Shown one piece after another: positions 44,156 to 59,317 of a stretch of 64,000 bases of DNA. The DNA is from Chromobacterium sp. IIBBL 290-4 (GTDB lineage Bacteria > Pseudomonadota > Gammaproteobacteria > Burkholderiales > Chromobacteriaceae), in assembly GCF_024207115.1 (NCBI RefSeq), contig NZ_CP100128.1:1488001-1552000 (forward strand). Direction: 5' to 3'. Numbering within the stretch: the stretch's first letter is position 1; each line of letters opens with the position of its first letter. Below the pieces are notes generated by a model. The model made no database searches. It was not told the origin of the DNA and worked only from the letters and a program-made list of their open reading frames with translations. The position numbers and the translations under genes are program-made.

Positions 44156-45412
44156 ATGCGCTACCCGGACTGGCTGCCGCCCGAAGCGACGCAAATCACG
44201 CTGGCGCTGTTTCTATCGTTTCTGATCGGCCTGGAGCGGGAGGAGCGCCAGGCCGGCGATCACTACGCCTTCGGCGGCGTGCGCACTTATCCGCTGATCG
44301 CGTTGATAGGCTATGGCATCGCCGTGCTGTCCGACGGCCAGCTGCTGCCGGTGGCGCTGGGCTTTGCCGTGATCGCCGCCTTTCTGCTGCTGTCTTACTG
44401 GCACAAGCTGGGCGCGTCCGGCTATTCCGGCGTCACCACCGAAATGTCCGGCCTCGCCACCTATCTGATAGGCGTGCTGGTCTGCCACCAGCTCTACTGG
44501 CTGGCCACCACGCTGACCGTGGCCAGCCTGCTGCTGCTGGAGTTCAAGACCCGGCTGGAAGGGCTGGCCCGCCGCATCGACCCCGCCGACATCCTCACCC
44601 TGACCCAGTTTCTGCTGCTGGCCGCGGTGATTTTGCCGCTGCTGCCCGACGAAGCGGCGGGCCGCTTCGCCATCAACCCGTTCAAAACCTGGCTGGTGGT
44701 GGTGGCGGTCAGCGCCGTGTCCTACGGCAGCTATCTGCTGCAAAGGCTGCGCCAGGGCAAGCGCGGGCTGTTGTTGTCGGCGTTGGCCGGCGGGGCTTAT
44801 TCCTCCACCGTCACCACCTTCGTGCTGGCGCGCCGCTCGGTGGACGCCGCCTCGCCGCGGCTGTATTCCGGCGCCATCCTGATGGCGTCCGGCATGATGT
44901 ATCTGCGGCTGATGGCCTTCCTCGCCCTGTTCAATCCGGCCTTGCTCAGCCGGCTATGGCAGCCCTTCTCCTTGCTGGCCGCGCTGGCCTTGCTGGGCGG
45001 GGCGGGATGGGCGCGCAGCGGCCAGGCGGACACGGCTAGGCCCGACGCAGCCCATCCGCCGAAAAATCCGCTGGAAATCGGCGCGGCGCTGATGTTCGCG
45101 CTGCTGTTCATCGCCATGCTGGCGGCCACGCGGCTGGCGGCGCAATACCTGGGCTCGGCCGGCGTCTACGCGCTGGCGGCGGTGATGGGCGTCAGCGACG
45201 TCGACCCCTTCATCATGAGCATCACCCAATCCACGCCGCAGCTGACGCCGCTCTCCCAGGCGGCCGCGGCGATCCTGATCGCCACCTCGGCCAACAACCT
45301 CGCCAAGGGCGTTTACGCGCTGTCGCTGGGTTCGCGCGCCGCGGGCAGGCAGAGCCTGGCGCTGTTGCTGGCGCTAGCCGCGCTGGGCTTGTCGGCCTTG
45401 CTGTGGGGATGA
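44156..45412 (+). CDS. MgtC/SapB and DUF4010 membrane protein
   Basis: 418 residues with about twelve hydrophobic segments. The N-terminal part (LALFLSFLIGLEREER, GGVRTYPLIALIGYG) is the MgtC/SapB domain; the rest fits DUF4010, with GGAYSSTVTTFVLARRS and GVYALAAVMGVSDVDPFIMS. The start at 44156 has CGGAGG at proper spacing; the ATG at 44150 abuts that site. Function is unknown; a link to magnesium or metal stress is only an analogy to MgtC. Confidence 0.82.
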   Translation: MRYPDWLPPEATQITLALFLSFLIGLEREERQAGDHYAFGGVRTYPLIALIGYGIAVLSDGQLLPVALGFAVIAAFLLLSYWHKLGASGYSGVTTEMSGLATYLIGVLVCHQLYWLATTLTVASLLLLEFKTRLEGLARRIDPADILTLTQFLLLAAVILPLLPDEAAGRFAINPFKTWLVVVAVSAVSYGSYLLQRLRQGKRGLLLSALAGGAYSSTVTTFVLARRSVDAASPRLYSGAILMASGMMYLRLMAFLALFNPALLSRLWQPFSLLAALALLGGAGWARSGQADTARPDAAHPPKNPLEIGAALMFALLFIAMLAATRLAAQYLGSAGVYALAAVMGVSDVDPFIMSITQSTPQLTPLSQAAAAILIATSANNLAKGVYALSLGSRAAGRQSLALLLALAALGLSALLWG

Positions 45413-45520
45413 TGGGAGCCACCATGGCTGCCGGCGCAGCGCATCCCGAATCTGGACGCGATGAAACCCATTAATCGCGCGTTATCCACAGATATCGCAT
45501 TGCAGCGAATTTATCCACAG

Positions 45521-45937
45521 CTACCACTTGCAGCCCTGCTTGGCTCGGGACAATGCGTCCCAATCCTCTTCAAAATCGATTTCACGGCCATTGGCGCCGC
45601 GATAATGAAAGCGGTAGTAGTTCACGCCTTGATGGGTGGTCGTGTATTGGCCGTTGATGCGGCCGTCGACGATTTCCAGCCACTCCTCGGTGAATTGATA
45701 AGGCCGTCCCTCGCCCGCTTCTTCTTGCTCATCGCGCAGCCATACCAAGGTGATCGGTTTGCCGCGCTTGCCATAGCGCACATAAGCAACCGACCAAGCG
45801 CTATCGGCATCGCCCACGCTGGTGAATTGCAGGTGAATGGGCTTGCCGCCGTTGGCGGCGACAAAACAACGCGTATCGCTCTCCAACGCCGCCTGCGCCG
45901 CCCACGGCAGACACAGCAACCAAATCATTTGTTTCAT
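45521..45937 (-). CDS. Small exported protein of unknown function
   Basis: 138 residues with a signal peptide (MIWLLCLPWAAQA) and two cysteines near the ends of the mature part (CFVAANGG and GCKW) that could form a disulfide. The mature part is rich in Tyr, Trp and charged residues and probably folds as a small beta domain. The start has GGAAAG upstream. I recognise no family. It lies alone between the MgtC-like gene (convergent) and the AT-rich unit. Confidence 0.65.
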   Translation of the reverse strand: MKQMIWLLCLPWAAQAALESDTRCFVAANGGKPIHLQFTSVGDADSAWSVAYVRYGKRGKPITLVWLRDEQEEAGEGRPYQFTEEWLEIVDGRINGQYTTTHQGVNYYRFHYRGANGREIDFEEDWDALSRAKQGCKW

Positions 45938-46305
45938 TTACTTTCCAGACACATTGATATCTGCGCAGCATCTACCAATGCCCGTTTACAGACCTAGATC
46001 TCAAGGTTAGGGATGATTCGTTATGACAGGAAGCCGGATTCTCAAGCAAGGATGCTGGCCATTGCCCTATCCCGTAGGTTCTTGATAGCGATACCCATAC
46101 AAACAGATAAGCTCCCTGTCGTAGTATCCCTTCCGAAAATGGCGACCTGCTAACACAAGAAAATATAGGTTTAAAGTGTATAAACTAGGTATGAATTGTG
46201 AATATTACACATCTGCAATTATCGACACCATAGGAATTTTCCCCCAAAGTTCGCCTGCCTTCTGTTTAAAGGCATATCAAACCTGGAAAATCTTGAGTGT
46301 GTAAA
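45938..46305. other. Intergenic region entering the AT-rich segment
   Basis: About 370 bases. Composition changes from GC-rich to AT-rich near 46130. It presumably carries the promoter of the lipoprotein/hydrolase pair, but no clear -35/-10 pair, attachment site or mobile-element end is visible. Confidence 0.5.
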
Positions 46306-46869
46306 ATGTATAAACCCTATCATCCATTTAATTTCTTTTTAGCTTGTTCATTTACCCTATTATCTGCTTGCAGTGGTGGGGGAAGCGGCAGCAACTCTCA
46401 ACAAATAAAAAGCAATCAACCAGGTACAGCGGTCAATCCAGCAACTGGAACTTATACGATGGAAGGTAACCTAGACAGTGTTGTCGGTATTGATTCCGAA
46501 CATCGTGGTTACCGAGATGATGTCTGGCAAAAAATTCAGGATTTGCATCCCTCCACGCCCAATATCAAAGCAGGAGCTGAACTTATTGCTCGCATGTACC
46601 AGCAATCGATAACCACTTATCAACAAAACAGCCCAGAAACAACCGATAGTATTGTTTATAGAGAATCTGAAAATGCGGCCTGTGCCATTCAGATGGCGGG
46701 CCCAGAAAAATTAGATGAGCTCACTAAAATCAACGGCGCCATCTATGCTCGTACTTACAATACATTAGAACGCCTCTCCGCTCGACAAGCTGCGGTAAAT
46801 AGTCCTACGTCAATTATCAGTTTAAATGTCGCTCCAACCCACTGTCCTCAAACTGGGAATGCACAATGA
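46306..46869 (+). CDS. Lipoprotein of unknown function, partner of the next gene
   Basis: 187 residues with lipobox LLSAC followed by a Gly/Ser linker (SGGGSGSNS). The mature part carries TGTYTMEGNLDSVVGID and two late cysteines (ACAIQM, HCPQTG). No family recognised. Codon use and AT content differ sharply from the neighbours, suggesting horizontal transfer. The stop overlaps the start of the next gene by 4 bases (ATGA), so the two are translationally coupled. An in-frame GTG at 46297 is an alternative start. Confidence 0.75.
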   Translation: MYKPYHPFNFFLACSFTLLSACSGGGSGSNSQQIKSNQPGTAVNPATGTYTMEGNLDSVVGIDSEHRGYRDDVWQKIQDLHPSTPNIKAGAELIARMYQQSITTYQQNSPETTDSIVYRESENAACAIQMAGPEKLDELTKINGAIYARTYNTLERLSARQAAVNSPTSIISLNVAPTHCPQTGNAQ

Positions 46870-48233
46870 ATTACTACGTGAAAAAAGTAATTAATCTACT
46901 TCTTCCCGCATTCATATTGCTGGTTTCCAACTCCGCCCAAGCCATTTATAGACCAGATATAGATTTTCTGAATGCTTATCCATGGTCAAGAGTGTGTGGA
47001 AAAAAGCCGCAAATTTACTATATAAACGGAATATGGTCGCCAGGGCCTGCCGCTCAGGTTATGGCTGCTAATGCATTAGGGAAGAGTTTATTCCTTAACG
47101 GCGTGCCATATTTTAATGTTATTACTCCTCTTCACAACCCTTCAGAAGGTAGGCTACTTGATATATTTAGAAAATTGACCTTACAGAAATTTGGGGAAAG
47201 AATCGCTGCAGTAGAAAAAGCAAGATATATAGAAAATCTCAATTTGATGGGAAATGGGTTAAAATCCGATCTTTCATCAGAAGAAAGCAATAGCGCCATG
47301 AGTGCTATTACTTCTTCTTTTGCAACTCAGTCACTTCAATATGATCCAATAGCATTGAATACGCTAAACTCATCATATGAGTGGATTGCAGTCAGTTCAT
47401 CCTGGGGATTAAAACAAATAATTGTTGCTCACTCTCAAGGCAATATGTTTGCCCAGGGCATATATTCCAGGTTTCAAGCCGATGACAAACGATTCAAAGA
47501 GTATCATATTAAAGACCACCTTCAAGTCGTTAATGTTGCTACGCCAGCAGCAACTCCAGACACAGGAAAATATATCACATCCAATCGCGATCAAGTCATA
47601 AACACATGGGCCAGAGCTTTATCTACCGAGCTCCATCTTCTTCAGCCTGCGCCAGCAAATTTCGATTCCGGATTTAGCACATACTTATACGATTTGAGCG
47701 GTCATGGTTTTCAAGAGGTTTATCTGAATCCATCGCTAGGATTAGAACAGGAGGTAATCAGGCTCATCAAATCTGCTAGCGCCGCAGCAAAGTACCGAGG
47801 CGCCGACAATTACTTATCGGGGAATATGTCTAAATTCGAATTAGAAGGGTCTGGATATGTAACCATCACATACCCTAATGGGGTTCAAGAGCATATTGAG
47901 TCAAACCAGATGACGCCGAATGTGCTGAGCCTGAACTGCAATGATGTTCAGACCGGCACTTATCATATACAAGTTACCTCTCGCCCCTACCTGACAAGCA
48001 CTAATAACAGTCAGAATACGTATCGGTCTAACCTTAAATTCTACGTAGAGGGTGGAATAGGGCAACCGTGGCTTGGCCACATCGGCAATACCATTGACGT
48101 CATCGGGCCAGGTGTTCAGGAGGACCAACCAGTAGCAAGCCCCGCTCCTCGCATGCTAGGCAATTTTGACTTTATAGTTGAGCGCGATGAGAAGATAGAT
48201 GGTTATCGTACTGTTTTAGTTAAAAACCGATAA
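46866..48233 (+). CDS. Exported alpha/beta-hydrolase-like protein
   Basis: 455 residues with a signal peptide (LLPAFILLVSNSAQA). IYYINGIWSPG resembles the first strand and oxyanion region of lipase-like hydrolases, and IIVAHSQGNMFAQGIY carries a nucleophile elbow (AHSQG, serine at its centre); HGF near residue 279 could supply the catalytic His. The C-terminal 150 residues look like a separate beta domain. It follows the lipoprotein gene with a 4-base overlap. Substrate unknown: lipid or ester is likely. AT-rich and probably acquired. Confidence 0.75.
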   Translation: MNYYVKKVINLLLPAFILLVSNSAQAIYRPDIDFLNAYPWSRVCGKKPQIYYINGIWSPGPAAQVMAANALGKSLFLNGVPYFNVITPLHNPSEGRLLDIFRKLTLQKFGERIAAVEKARYIENLNLMGNGLKSDLSSEESNSAMSAITSSFATQSLQYDPIALNTLNSSYEWIAVSSSWGLKQIIVAHSQGNMFAQGIYSRFQADDKRFKEYHIKDHLQVVNVATPAATPDTGKYITSNRDQVINTWARALSTELHLLQPAPANFDSGFSTYLYDLSGHGFQEVYLNPSLGLEQEVIRLIKSASAAAKYRGADNYLSGNMSKFELEGSGYVTITYPNGVQEHIESNQMTPNVLSLNCNDVQTGTYHIQVTSRPYLTSTNNSQNTYRSNLKFYVEGGIGQPWLGHIGNTIDVIGPGVQEDQPVASPAPRMLGNFDFIVERDEKIDGYRTVLVKNR

Positions 48234-48270
48234 TAATAATACTTTTCCATCTCATTATCGCATGTAGATA

Positions 48271-48301
48271 CGCCACAAAACTATTACCTAGTTTTGTGGC
48301 G
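48271..48301. repeat. Perfect 13-base inverted repeat after the AT-rich pair
   Basis: CGCCACAAAACTA and its exact reverse complement with a 5-base spacer TTACC, 38 bases after the hydrolase gene. There is no T-run directly on either side, so it is an imperfect terminator candidate or a boundary element. Confidence 0.6.
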
Positions 48302-48409
48302 CATAGATAAAAATTACATACTCAACAATCGCAAAAACTCTACATGATGTCCATGCAAGCATTCATGGTTGGATGCTCTCTCATCCACAATATCCAGCTA
48401 AAATTCAAA

Positions 48410-52120
<3,711 letters not shown>

Positions 52121-52243
52121 GACTATGGGGCTTATTTTGTCTAAAACGATAGATAATTAAGGATGTGCCGGTTCATGCAGTCATCTTAACATCGACATCC
52201 GCTGTGCCAGTCGCCCGGCTTAGAATAAAGAGAGCGTAACCAT

Positions 52244-52999
52244 ATGGCCAGTCCGCATATGAAGTGGTGGTTTTCCGCGCTGTGCCTGTTCGCCTCCGCC
52301 GCAGCCGCCGCGCCGCTGCGCATCGGAGTGTCCGACAGCGACGCGCCGCCCATGGCCGTGCTGTCGCCCGACGGCGCCAAATTGACAGGCGGGCTATCGC
52401 TCGATATCGGCCAGTTGCTGGCCGAAGAGCTCGATATGCCGCCGCAATTCGTCATCCTGGCGCGCAAACGGGTGGAGCCGGCCATCGAAGCCGGCAAGGT
52501 CGACCTCATCTGCAACGCCAACCCCGACTGGTTCGGCAACTCCGCCCGCCTGCAATGGAGCCATGAGATCTATCCGCTGACCGAGCGGGTGCTGTCCTTG
52601 AAAGGCCGGCCGCCGATCCGGCAAATGGAGGATTTGACCGGCAAACGCATCGGCATTCAACATGGCTACCACTACCCCGAGCTGGAATATCTGTGGTCCA
52701 GCAACCGCAGCGGCAAGGAAACCGAAGCCCGTTTCGATCTATTGTTCAAATCGCTGGAAAAGCAATTGAGCGATGTCGCCATCGTCACCGAATTCATCTA
52801 TGTCTGGTGGGCTCGCAACCACGCAGAGGAAGCCTCCGCTTTCAAACTGCATCCGCTGGTGGTTTCGTCCCACCCCACCATGTGCGCCTTGTCGCCGCAA
52901 TCCCATTTGAAGCTGGACGCCTTGAACCGCGCGGTGGACCGGCTGCACAAGAACGGCAAGCTCAAAGCGATGCTGACCCGCTATCAATCGGCGGAATGA
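52244..52999 (+). CDS. Periplasmic solute-binding protein, amino-acid type
   Basis: 251 residues with a signal peptide (KWWFSALCLFASAAAAA). LRIGVSDSDAPPMAVLSPDG, GLSLDIGQLLAEEL and DLTGKRIGIQHGYHY follow the type 3 extracellular binding-protein pattern. Starts at 52244 and 52259 are both possible; AAGAGAG favours 52244. No transporter genes are adjacent. Such lone binding proteins in betaproteobacteria have unknown ligands. It is divergent from metH and 65 bases before the helicase gene. Confidence 0.78.
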   Translation: MASPHMKWWFSALCLFASAAAAAPLRIGVSDSDAPPMAVLSPDGAKLTGGLSLDIGQLLAEELDMPPQFVILARKRVEPAIEAGKVDLICNANPDWFGNSARLQWSHEIYPLTERVLSLKGRPPIRQMEDLTGKRIGIQHGYHYPELEYLWSSNRSGKETEARFDLLFKSLEKQLSDVAIVTEFIYVWWARNHAEEASAFKLHPLVVSSHPTMCALSPQSHLKLDALNRAVDRLHKNGKLKAMLTRYQSAE

Positions 53000-53064
53000 C
53001 GCGGCCCATGCCCAGGCGGGGCGCATGCTAAAATGGCGTTTTTGCAGCGAAAAAGCGTCCCGTC

Positions 53065-55206
<2,142 letters not shown>

Positions 55207-55278
55207 GCCCGCTTCGCTTGATCGGCGCGGCCGCGGTGGGGTATCCGTCCGATACCGGATCCAGCAGACGAAAGTCCG

Positions 55279-56979
55279 ATGAGCGAGTCCACACCGAAAC
55301 CGGAAGGACCGGTGCACCATGTGCGCGCGGTCCCGCAACGCAACTACGACGACCCGTACGCGAAACGGCTGTTCCTGATCATCGACAGCCTGCCGCAGAT
55401 GCAGCGCGCGCTGTCGATGACGCTATCGTCCTTCGGCGCCAATATGGTCGAATTCGCCGGCAAGCCCAGCGACGCGCTGGCCAAGATGGCCAAGTACGAT
55501 TTCGACGTGGTGCTGTGCGATTACGACCTGGGCAATGGCTACGACGGCCTCTATCTGTTTGAAGAGGTGCGCGAGCGCAATCTGCTCAAGCAATCCTGCG
55601 TGTTCATGATCGTCACCGGCGAGCGGCGCGCGCAGCGGGTGATTTCCGCCGCCGAGCTGGCGCCGGACGACTATCTGCTCAAACCGTTCACCGGCGAAGT
55701 GCTGCGCGAGCGCCTGGAAAGGGCGATGCGCAAACGCGAAGCCTTCCGCCTGGTGGACGAAAGCGTGCTCCACCACGAATACCTTTCCGCCATCGAGGCT
55801 TGCAACGGCAAGATCGAGGAAAACAGCGAGTTCTCGCTGGACTTCATCCGGCTCAAAGGCTCGCTGGCCTTGAAAATCGAAGATTACGACACCGCGCGCG
55901 ACGCCTATATGCAGGTGCTGCGGCTCAAACCCGCCACCTGGGCGAAGATGGGCCTGGCCAAGGCGCTGGTCGGACTCAGATCCTTCGACGAAGCCAAATT
56001 GCTGTTCGAATCGGTGCTGGCCGATAATAACCAGGTGATGGAAGCCTACGATTGGCTGGCCCGGCTGTATCGCGGCAGCCATGACCTGAACCGCGCCCAG
56101 CACACCTTGCAAACGGCGGCGGAAATGTCGCCGGTGGTGTTTCGCCGCCAGCAGCAGCTGGCGGAAGTGGCGATGCTCAACCACGACCTGGCCACCGCCG
56201 AGGCCGCCTGCCAGCAAACGCTGGACATCGCCAAATACACCTGGCACCGCAGCCCCATCCATTACGCGGCGCTGGCCCGCATTCAATTGGCCCGCGGCGA
56301 CACCAACAATGTCAGCCGCACGCTGGCCAGCCTGCGCCACGACTATCGCTACAACGACGAGGCGGAATGGCTGGCCAATGTGATGGACAGCCAGCTGCAG
56401 GCCAAGAGCGGCAATTCGGACAAGGCGCGCGAGCTGCTGGAAACCGCCTGCGCCCGTTTCAAGCAATTGGCGGCCAAGCTGGACAACGACGCGCAGCTGG
56501 AATTCGCCCGCGCCTGCTATCAGCAAGGCCGGGATGGCCAGGCCGATACGGTGATGCAGTATCTGGTGCGCAACAATCATGACGACGAATCCCTGCTGGC
56601 CCACTTCGGCGATATGTACGAGGAGCTGGGCATGGCGGCGGTTGGCCGGCAGCTGATCGCTCAGAATGTGCAGTCGGTGCTGGAGCTGAACAACCAGGCG
56701 GTGCGCGAGGCGCAGGCCGGCCAGTTCGAATCGGCCATCGACCGCTTCGGCAAGGCCTTGGAGGAAATGCCGCAGAACATCCAGATCATGCTCAATACGG
56801 TCAACGCCGTGCTGGCTTTCGTCAGCCACCATGGCTGGCATGAAAGCCATATGCGCCGCGCCTATGAGTTGATGGGCAAGGTGCGGGACGTCGCCCCGGC
56901 CAACAACAAATTCCAGAAAATCCTGCAATCGTGGCGCGCCACTGTGGACAAGATGGACAAGCCGCAATGGGCGCTGTGA
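55279..56979 (+). CDS. Response regulator with TPR output
   Basis: 566 residues. A receiver domain (about 28-150) has the phosphorylatable Asp81 in VLCDYDLG and the Lys in LLKPF, but the N-terminal acidic pair is reduced to one Asp (IIDS rather than DD). TPR repeats fill about 170-550. The output is therefore protein-protein interaction rather than DNA binding. Its end overlaps the next response-regulator gene by 13 bases. No histidine kinase is adjacent. Confidence 0.85.
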   Translation: MSESTPKPEGPVHHVRAVPQRNYDDPYAKRLFLIIDSLPQMQRALSMTLSSFGANMVEFAGKPSDALAKMAKYDFDVVLCDYDLGNGYDGLYLFEEVRERNLLKQSCVFMIVTGERRAQRVISAAELAPDDYLLKPFTGEVLRERLERAMRKREAFRLVDESVLHHEYLSAIEACNGKIEENSEFSLDFIRLKGSLALKIEDYDTARDAYMQVLRLKPATWAKMGLAKALVGLRSFDEAKLLFESVLADNNQVMEAYDWLARLYRGSHDLNRAQHTLQTAAEMSPVVFRRQQQLAEVAMLNHDLATAEAACQQTLDIAKYTWHRSPIHYAALARIQLARGDTNNVSRTLASLRHDYRYNDEAEWLANVMDSQLQAKSGNSDKARELLETACARFKQLAAKLDNDAQLEFARACYQQGRDGQADTVMQYLVRNNHDDESLLAHFGDMYEELGMAAVGRQLIAQNVQSVLELNNQAVREAQAGQFESAIDRFGKALEEMPQNIQIMLNTVNAVLAFVSHHGWHESHMRRAYELMGKVRDVAPANNKFQKILQSWRATVDKMDKPQWAL

Positions 56980-57710
56980 ACGGGCTGAAGGTGCTGGTGG
57001 TCGATGACGAGGCTTTGGCTTGCGAACGCTTATTGCAATTGCTGGCGGACTGCGGCGTCGAGGAGGCGCACGGCCTGACCGATCCGCAGGCTGTTGCGGC
57101 CTGGCTGGATAGGCATCCGGCCGATGTGGTGCTGCTGGACATCAGCATGCCGGGCATGGACGGCATGACCCTGGCCCGGCAATTGGGACAGCGCCCGCAA
57201 GCGCCGGCCCTGGTGTTCAGCACCGCCCATGAGCAGTTCGCGGTGGAAGCCTTCGAACTGAATGCCGCCGATTATCTGCTCAAACCAGTGCGCCGCGCGC
57301 GGCTGGAGGAGGCGCTGCAGAGAGCCGCTCAACGCCGCGCCGGCCGGCCCGCCTTGAGCTTCTCCGTTCGTCTGCGCGACCGGGTGCTATCCATTCCGCT
57401 TGAAGATGCCCGCTATTTGAAAGCCGAACTTAAATATGTCACATTGGTGACACATAATGGCGAATACCTGCTGGACGAGCCGCTGGTGACGCTGGAAAAG
57501 CAATTGGGAGACGCGGTGCTGCGCATTCACCGCAATTGCCTGGTGATGCGCGGCGCCGTGCAAGAATTGCGCAAACAGGCCGGTTCCGGCGAGGAATTAT
57601 GGGTCATACGCTTGCGCGATATCGATGTCCCGCTCCCTGTCAGCCGGCGGCAAATTCCCGCCATCAAATCCGCTCTGGGCAAGGCTTCATTCATACGTAC
57701 TATTACTTAA
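56967..57710 (+). CDS. LytTR-type response regulator (AlgR/LytR-like)
   Basis: 247 residues. Receiver domain with the acidic pair in VVDDEAL, phosphorylation site Asp58 (VVLLDISMPGMDG) and Lys in LLKPV; then a LytTR DNA-binding domain (about 140-245) with DARYLKAELKYVTLVTHNGEYLLDEPL and HRNCLV. LytTR regulators control virulence, motility and exopolysaccharide genes. The start at 56967 lies inside the end of the REC-TPR gene, indicating coupling. No AlgZ-like partner kinase is present. Confidence 0.92.
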   Translation: MGAVNGLKVLVVDDEALACERLLQLLADCGVEEAHGLTDPQAVAAWLDRHPADVVLLDISMPGMDGMTLARQLGQRPQAPALVFSTAHEQFAVEAFELNAADYLLKPVRRARLEEALQRAAQRRAGRPALSFSVRLRDRVLSIPLEDARYLKAELKYVTLVTHNGEYLLDEPLVTLEKQLGDAVLRIHRNCLVMRGAVQELRKQAGSGEELWVIRLRDIDVPLPVSRRQIPAIKSALGKASFIRTIT

Positions 57711-57797
57711 TTCGTGTTTTTCCCGGTTTATCGCTAAAAAATAAGCGTTCGTTCTTATAGAATCAGCCATTGGCAAATTTATGTCGATGGTTTTAGC

Positions 57798-59312
57798 ATG
57801 CAAGCGAAACTAGTATATGCTAGTTGCATAACAATATGGCTGATCCTGAGCGCCCTAGCCGCCTTCTCCCTTGGCAGCCGCTCGCTGCTGGGCGCCGAAC
57901 AGCAATTCAACAATCGCTTGCAACAGTTGAGCGAACAACTAAAACAAAGGCTGCAAACCGACGAAACGGTGCTGGACAGCTATGCCGCTTTCAGCTCGCT
58001 GGATCCCCGCGACGAATCGCGCAAAAACCATCCGTTCGTCGCGCAGCTGTTGCGACGCTATCCGCAAATCGTCGCGCTGGCGCATATCGAGCGGATTCCG
58101 GCTGGCCGGCTGACCGCATTCGACGCCAGGCTCAGCCGCGAATACGGCTCCAGCTACCGCCTGCGGCCATTTTCCGCCAATCAGGCCAGTGCGCTCGCCT
58201 TGCCTGAGCAAGCCGAATACTTCCCGTTGATGTTCGCCGAGCCGCAATCCAAAGCCAATCTGCAGCTCGTCGGCATGGATGTCTGGCAATCGCCGGCCTT
58301 GCGCGCCGCCATCCAGGACAGCCTGAACAGCGGCCGGGTCGCCTTGTCGCGCCAATTCCGCTTTCCCCAGGGAGAAACGGGCTATGCCCTGGTGCGCAAT
58401 ATCGACAGCCATTCGGAAGGCCAGCCCATCCTGCAGCCTCGCCATTTCGCGCTGATGCTGATCCGCACCGACTCGTTGATGCCTGGCGACACGCTCTTCC
58501 CGCCAGGCATGCAGGCCACGCTGCGCCATCGCGACGATCCGGCAGGCGTCGCCGCCGGCACATTCGGGCAGGAGCAAACCTCGGCGCTGGAAAAATGGCT
58601 GTTCCCCCGCATGGAAGCCCATCAGCAGCTGGGTGGCGACAACCTGCCGCTGCGCCTGACGCTGAGCTGGCAACAGGGCTGGCGGCAGATCGGCGCGCTG
58701 GAATGGACCGCCTGGCTACTATTGAGCGCGCTCTTGGGCCTGGCCATCGCCGCAGCGGGCTTCGCCTTCATCCGCAGCAGCAATCTGAGGCGTCAGCGCG
58801 AAGACCAGCTGTTCCACCTGGCGAATCATGACCGGCTGACCGGGCTGGCCAACCGCAATCTGTTCTACGACCGCCTGCAACATGCGATCAGCCGCGTGGA
58901 TCGCAACGGCAAGCGCCTCGCCTTGCTCTTCCTGGATCTGGATCGCTTCAAACCGGTCAACGACACCTATGGCCATGTCACCGGCGACCGCATCCTGCAG
59001 CTGATAGGCGCGCGCATCCAGGACGCCGTCCGCAACGAAGATACCGTCGCCCGCTTGGGCGGCGACGAGTTCGTGGTGCTGATGGAAGACATAGAGTCCA
59101 ATCGCGAAGCGGACAAGGTTTCCGCCAGACTGAAACAATCCATCCAGATTCCGTACCAGGTCGACCCCCACCGCATCATGGTGGGGGTCAGCATAGGCAT
59201 CGCCTATTACCCGGAAGACGGCTTGCTGATCGACGAGCTGCTGGCCGTGGCCGACCGCAAGATGTACGGCAACAAGCAAGCGCCGCGCGCCGCCCCGGAA
59301 ACCATGGCCTGA
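57798..59312 (+). CDS. CHASE-like membrane diguanylate cyclase
   Basis: 504 residues. One N-terminal transmembrane helix, a periplasmic CHASE-like sensor region (about 30-300), a second helix (about 305-328) and a GGDEF domain with intact GGDEF at 421-425 and an inhibitory RxxD site (RNED). It should synthesise cyclic di-GMP in response to an extracytoplasmic signal. It follows the LytTR regulator gene by 87 bases on the same strand, so the three could share a transcript. Confidence 0.88.
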   Translation: MQAKLVYASCITIWLILSALAAFSLGSRSLLGAEQQFNNRLQQLSEQLKQRLQTDETVLDSYAAFSSLDPRDESRKNHPFVAQLLRRYPQIVALAHIERIPAGRLTAFDARLSREYGSSYRLRPFSANQASALALPEQAEYFPLMFAEPQSKANLQLVGMDVWQSPALRAAIQDSLNSGRVALSRQFRFPQGETGYALVRNIDSHSEGQPILQPRHFALMLIRTDSLMPGDTLFPPGMQATLRHRDDPAGVAAGTFGQEQTSALEKWLFPRMEAHQQLGGDNLPLRLTLSWQQGWRQIGALEWTAWLLLSALLGLAIAAAGFAFIRSSNLRRQREDQLFHLANHDRLTGLANRNLFYDRLQHAISRVDRNGKRLALLFLDLDRFKPVNDTYGHVTGDRILQLIGARIQDAVRNEDTVARLGGDEFVVLMEDIESNREADKVSARLKQSIQIPYQVDPHRIMVGVSIGIAYYPEDGLLIDELLAVADRKMYGNKQAPRAAPETMA

Positions 59313-59317
59313 AGCGC

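Noticed and set aside
46195..46215. CRP site TGTGAATATTACACA before the lipoprotein gene
   Set aside because: The half-site spacing is one base short of the CRP consensus and the AT-rich background makes such matches likely.
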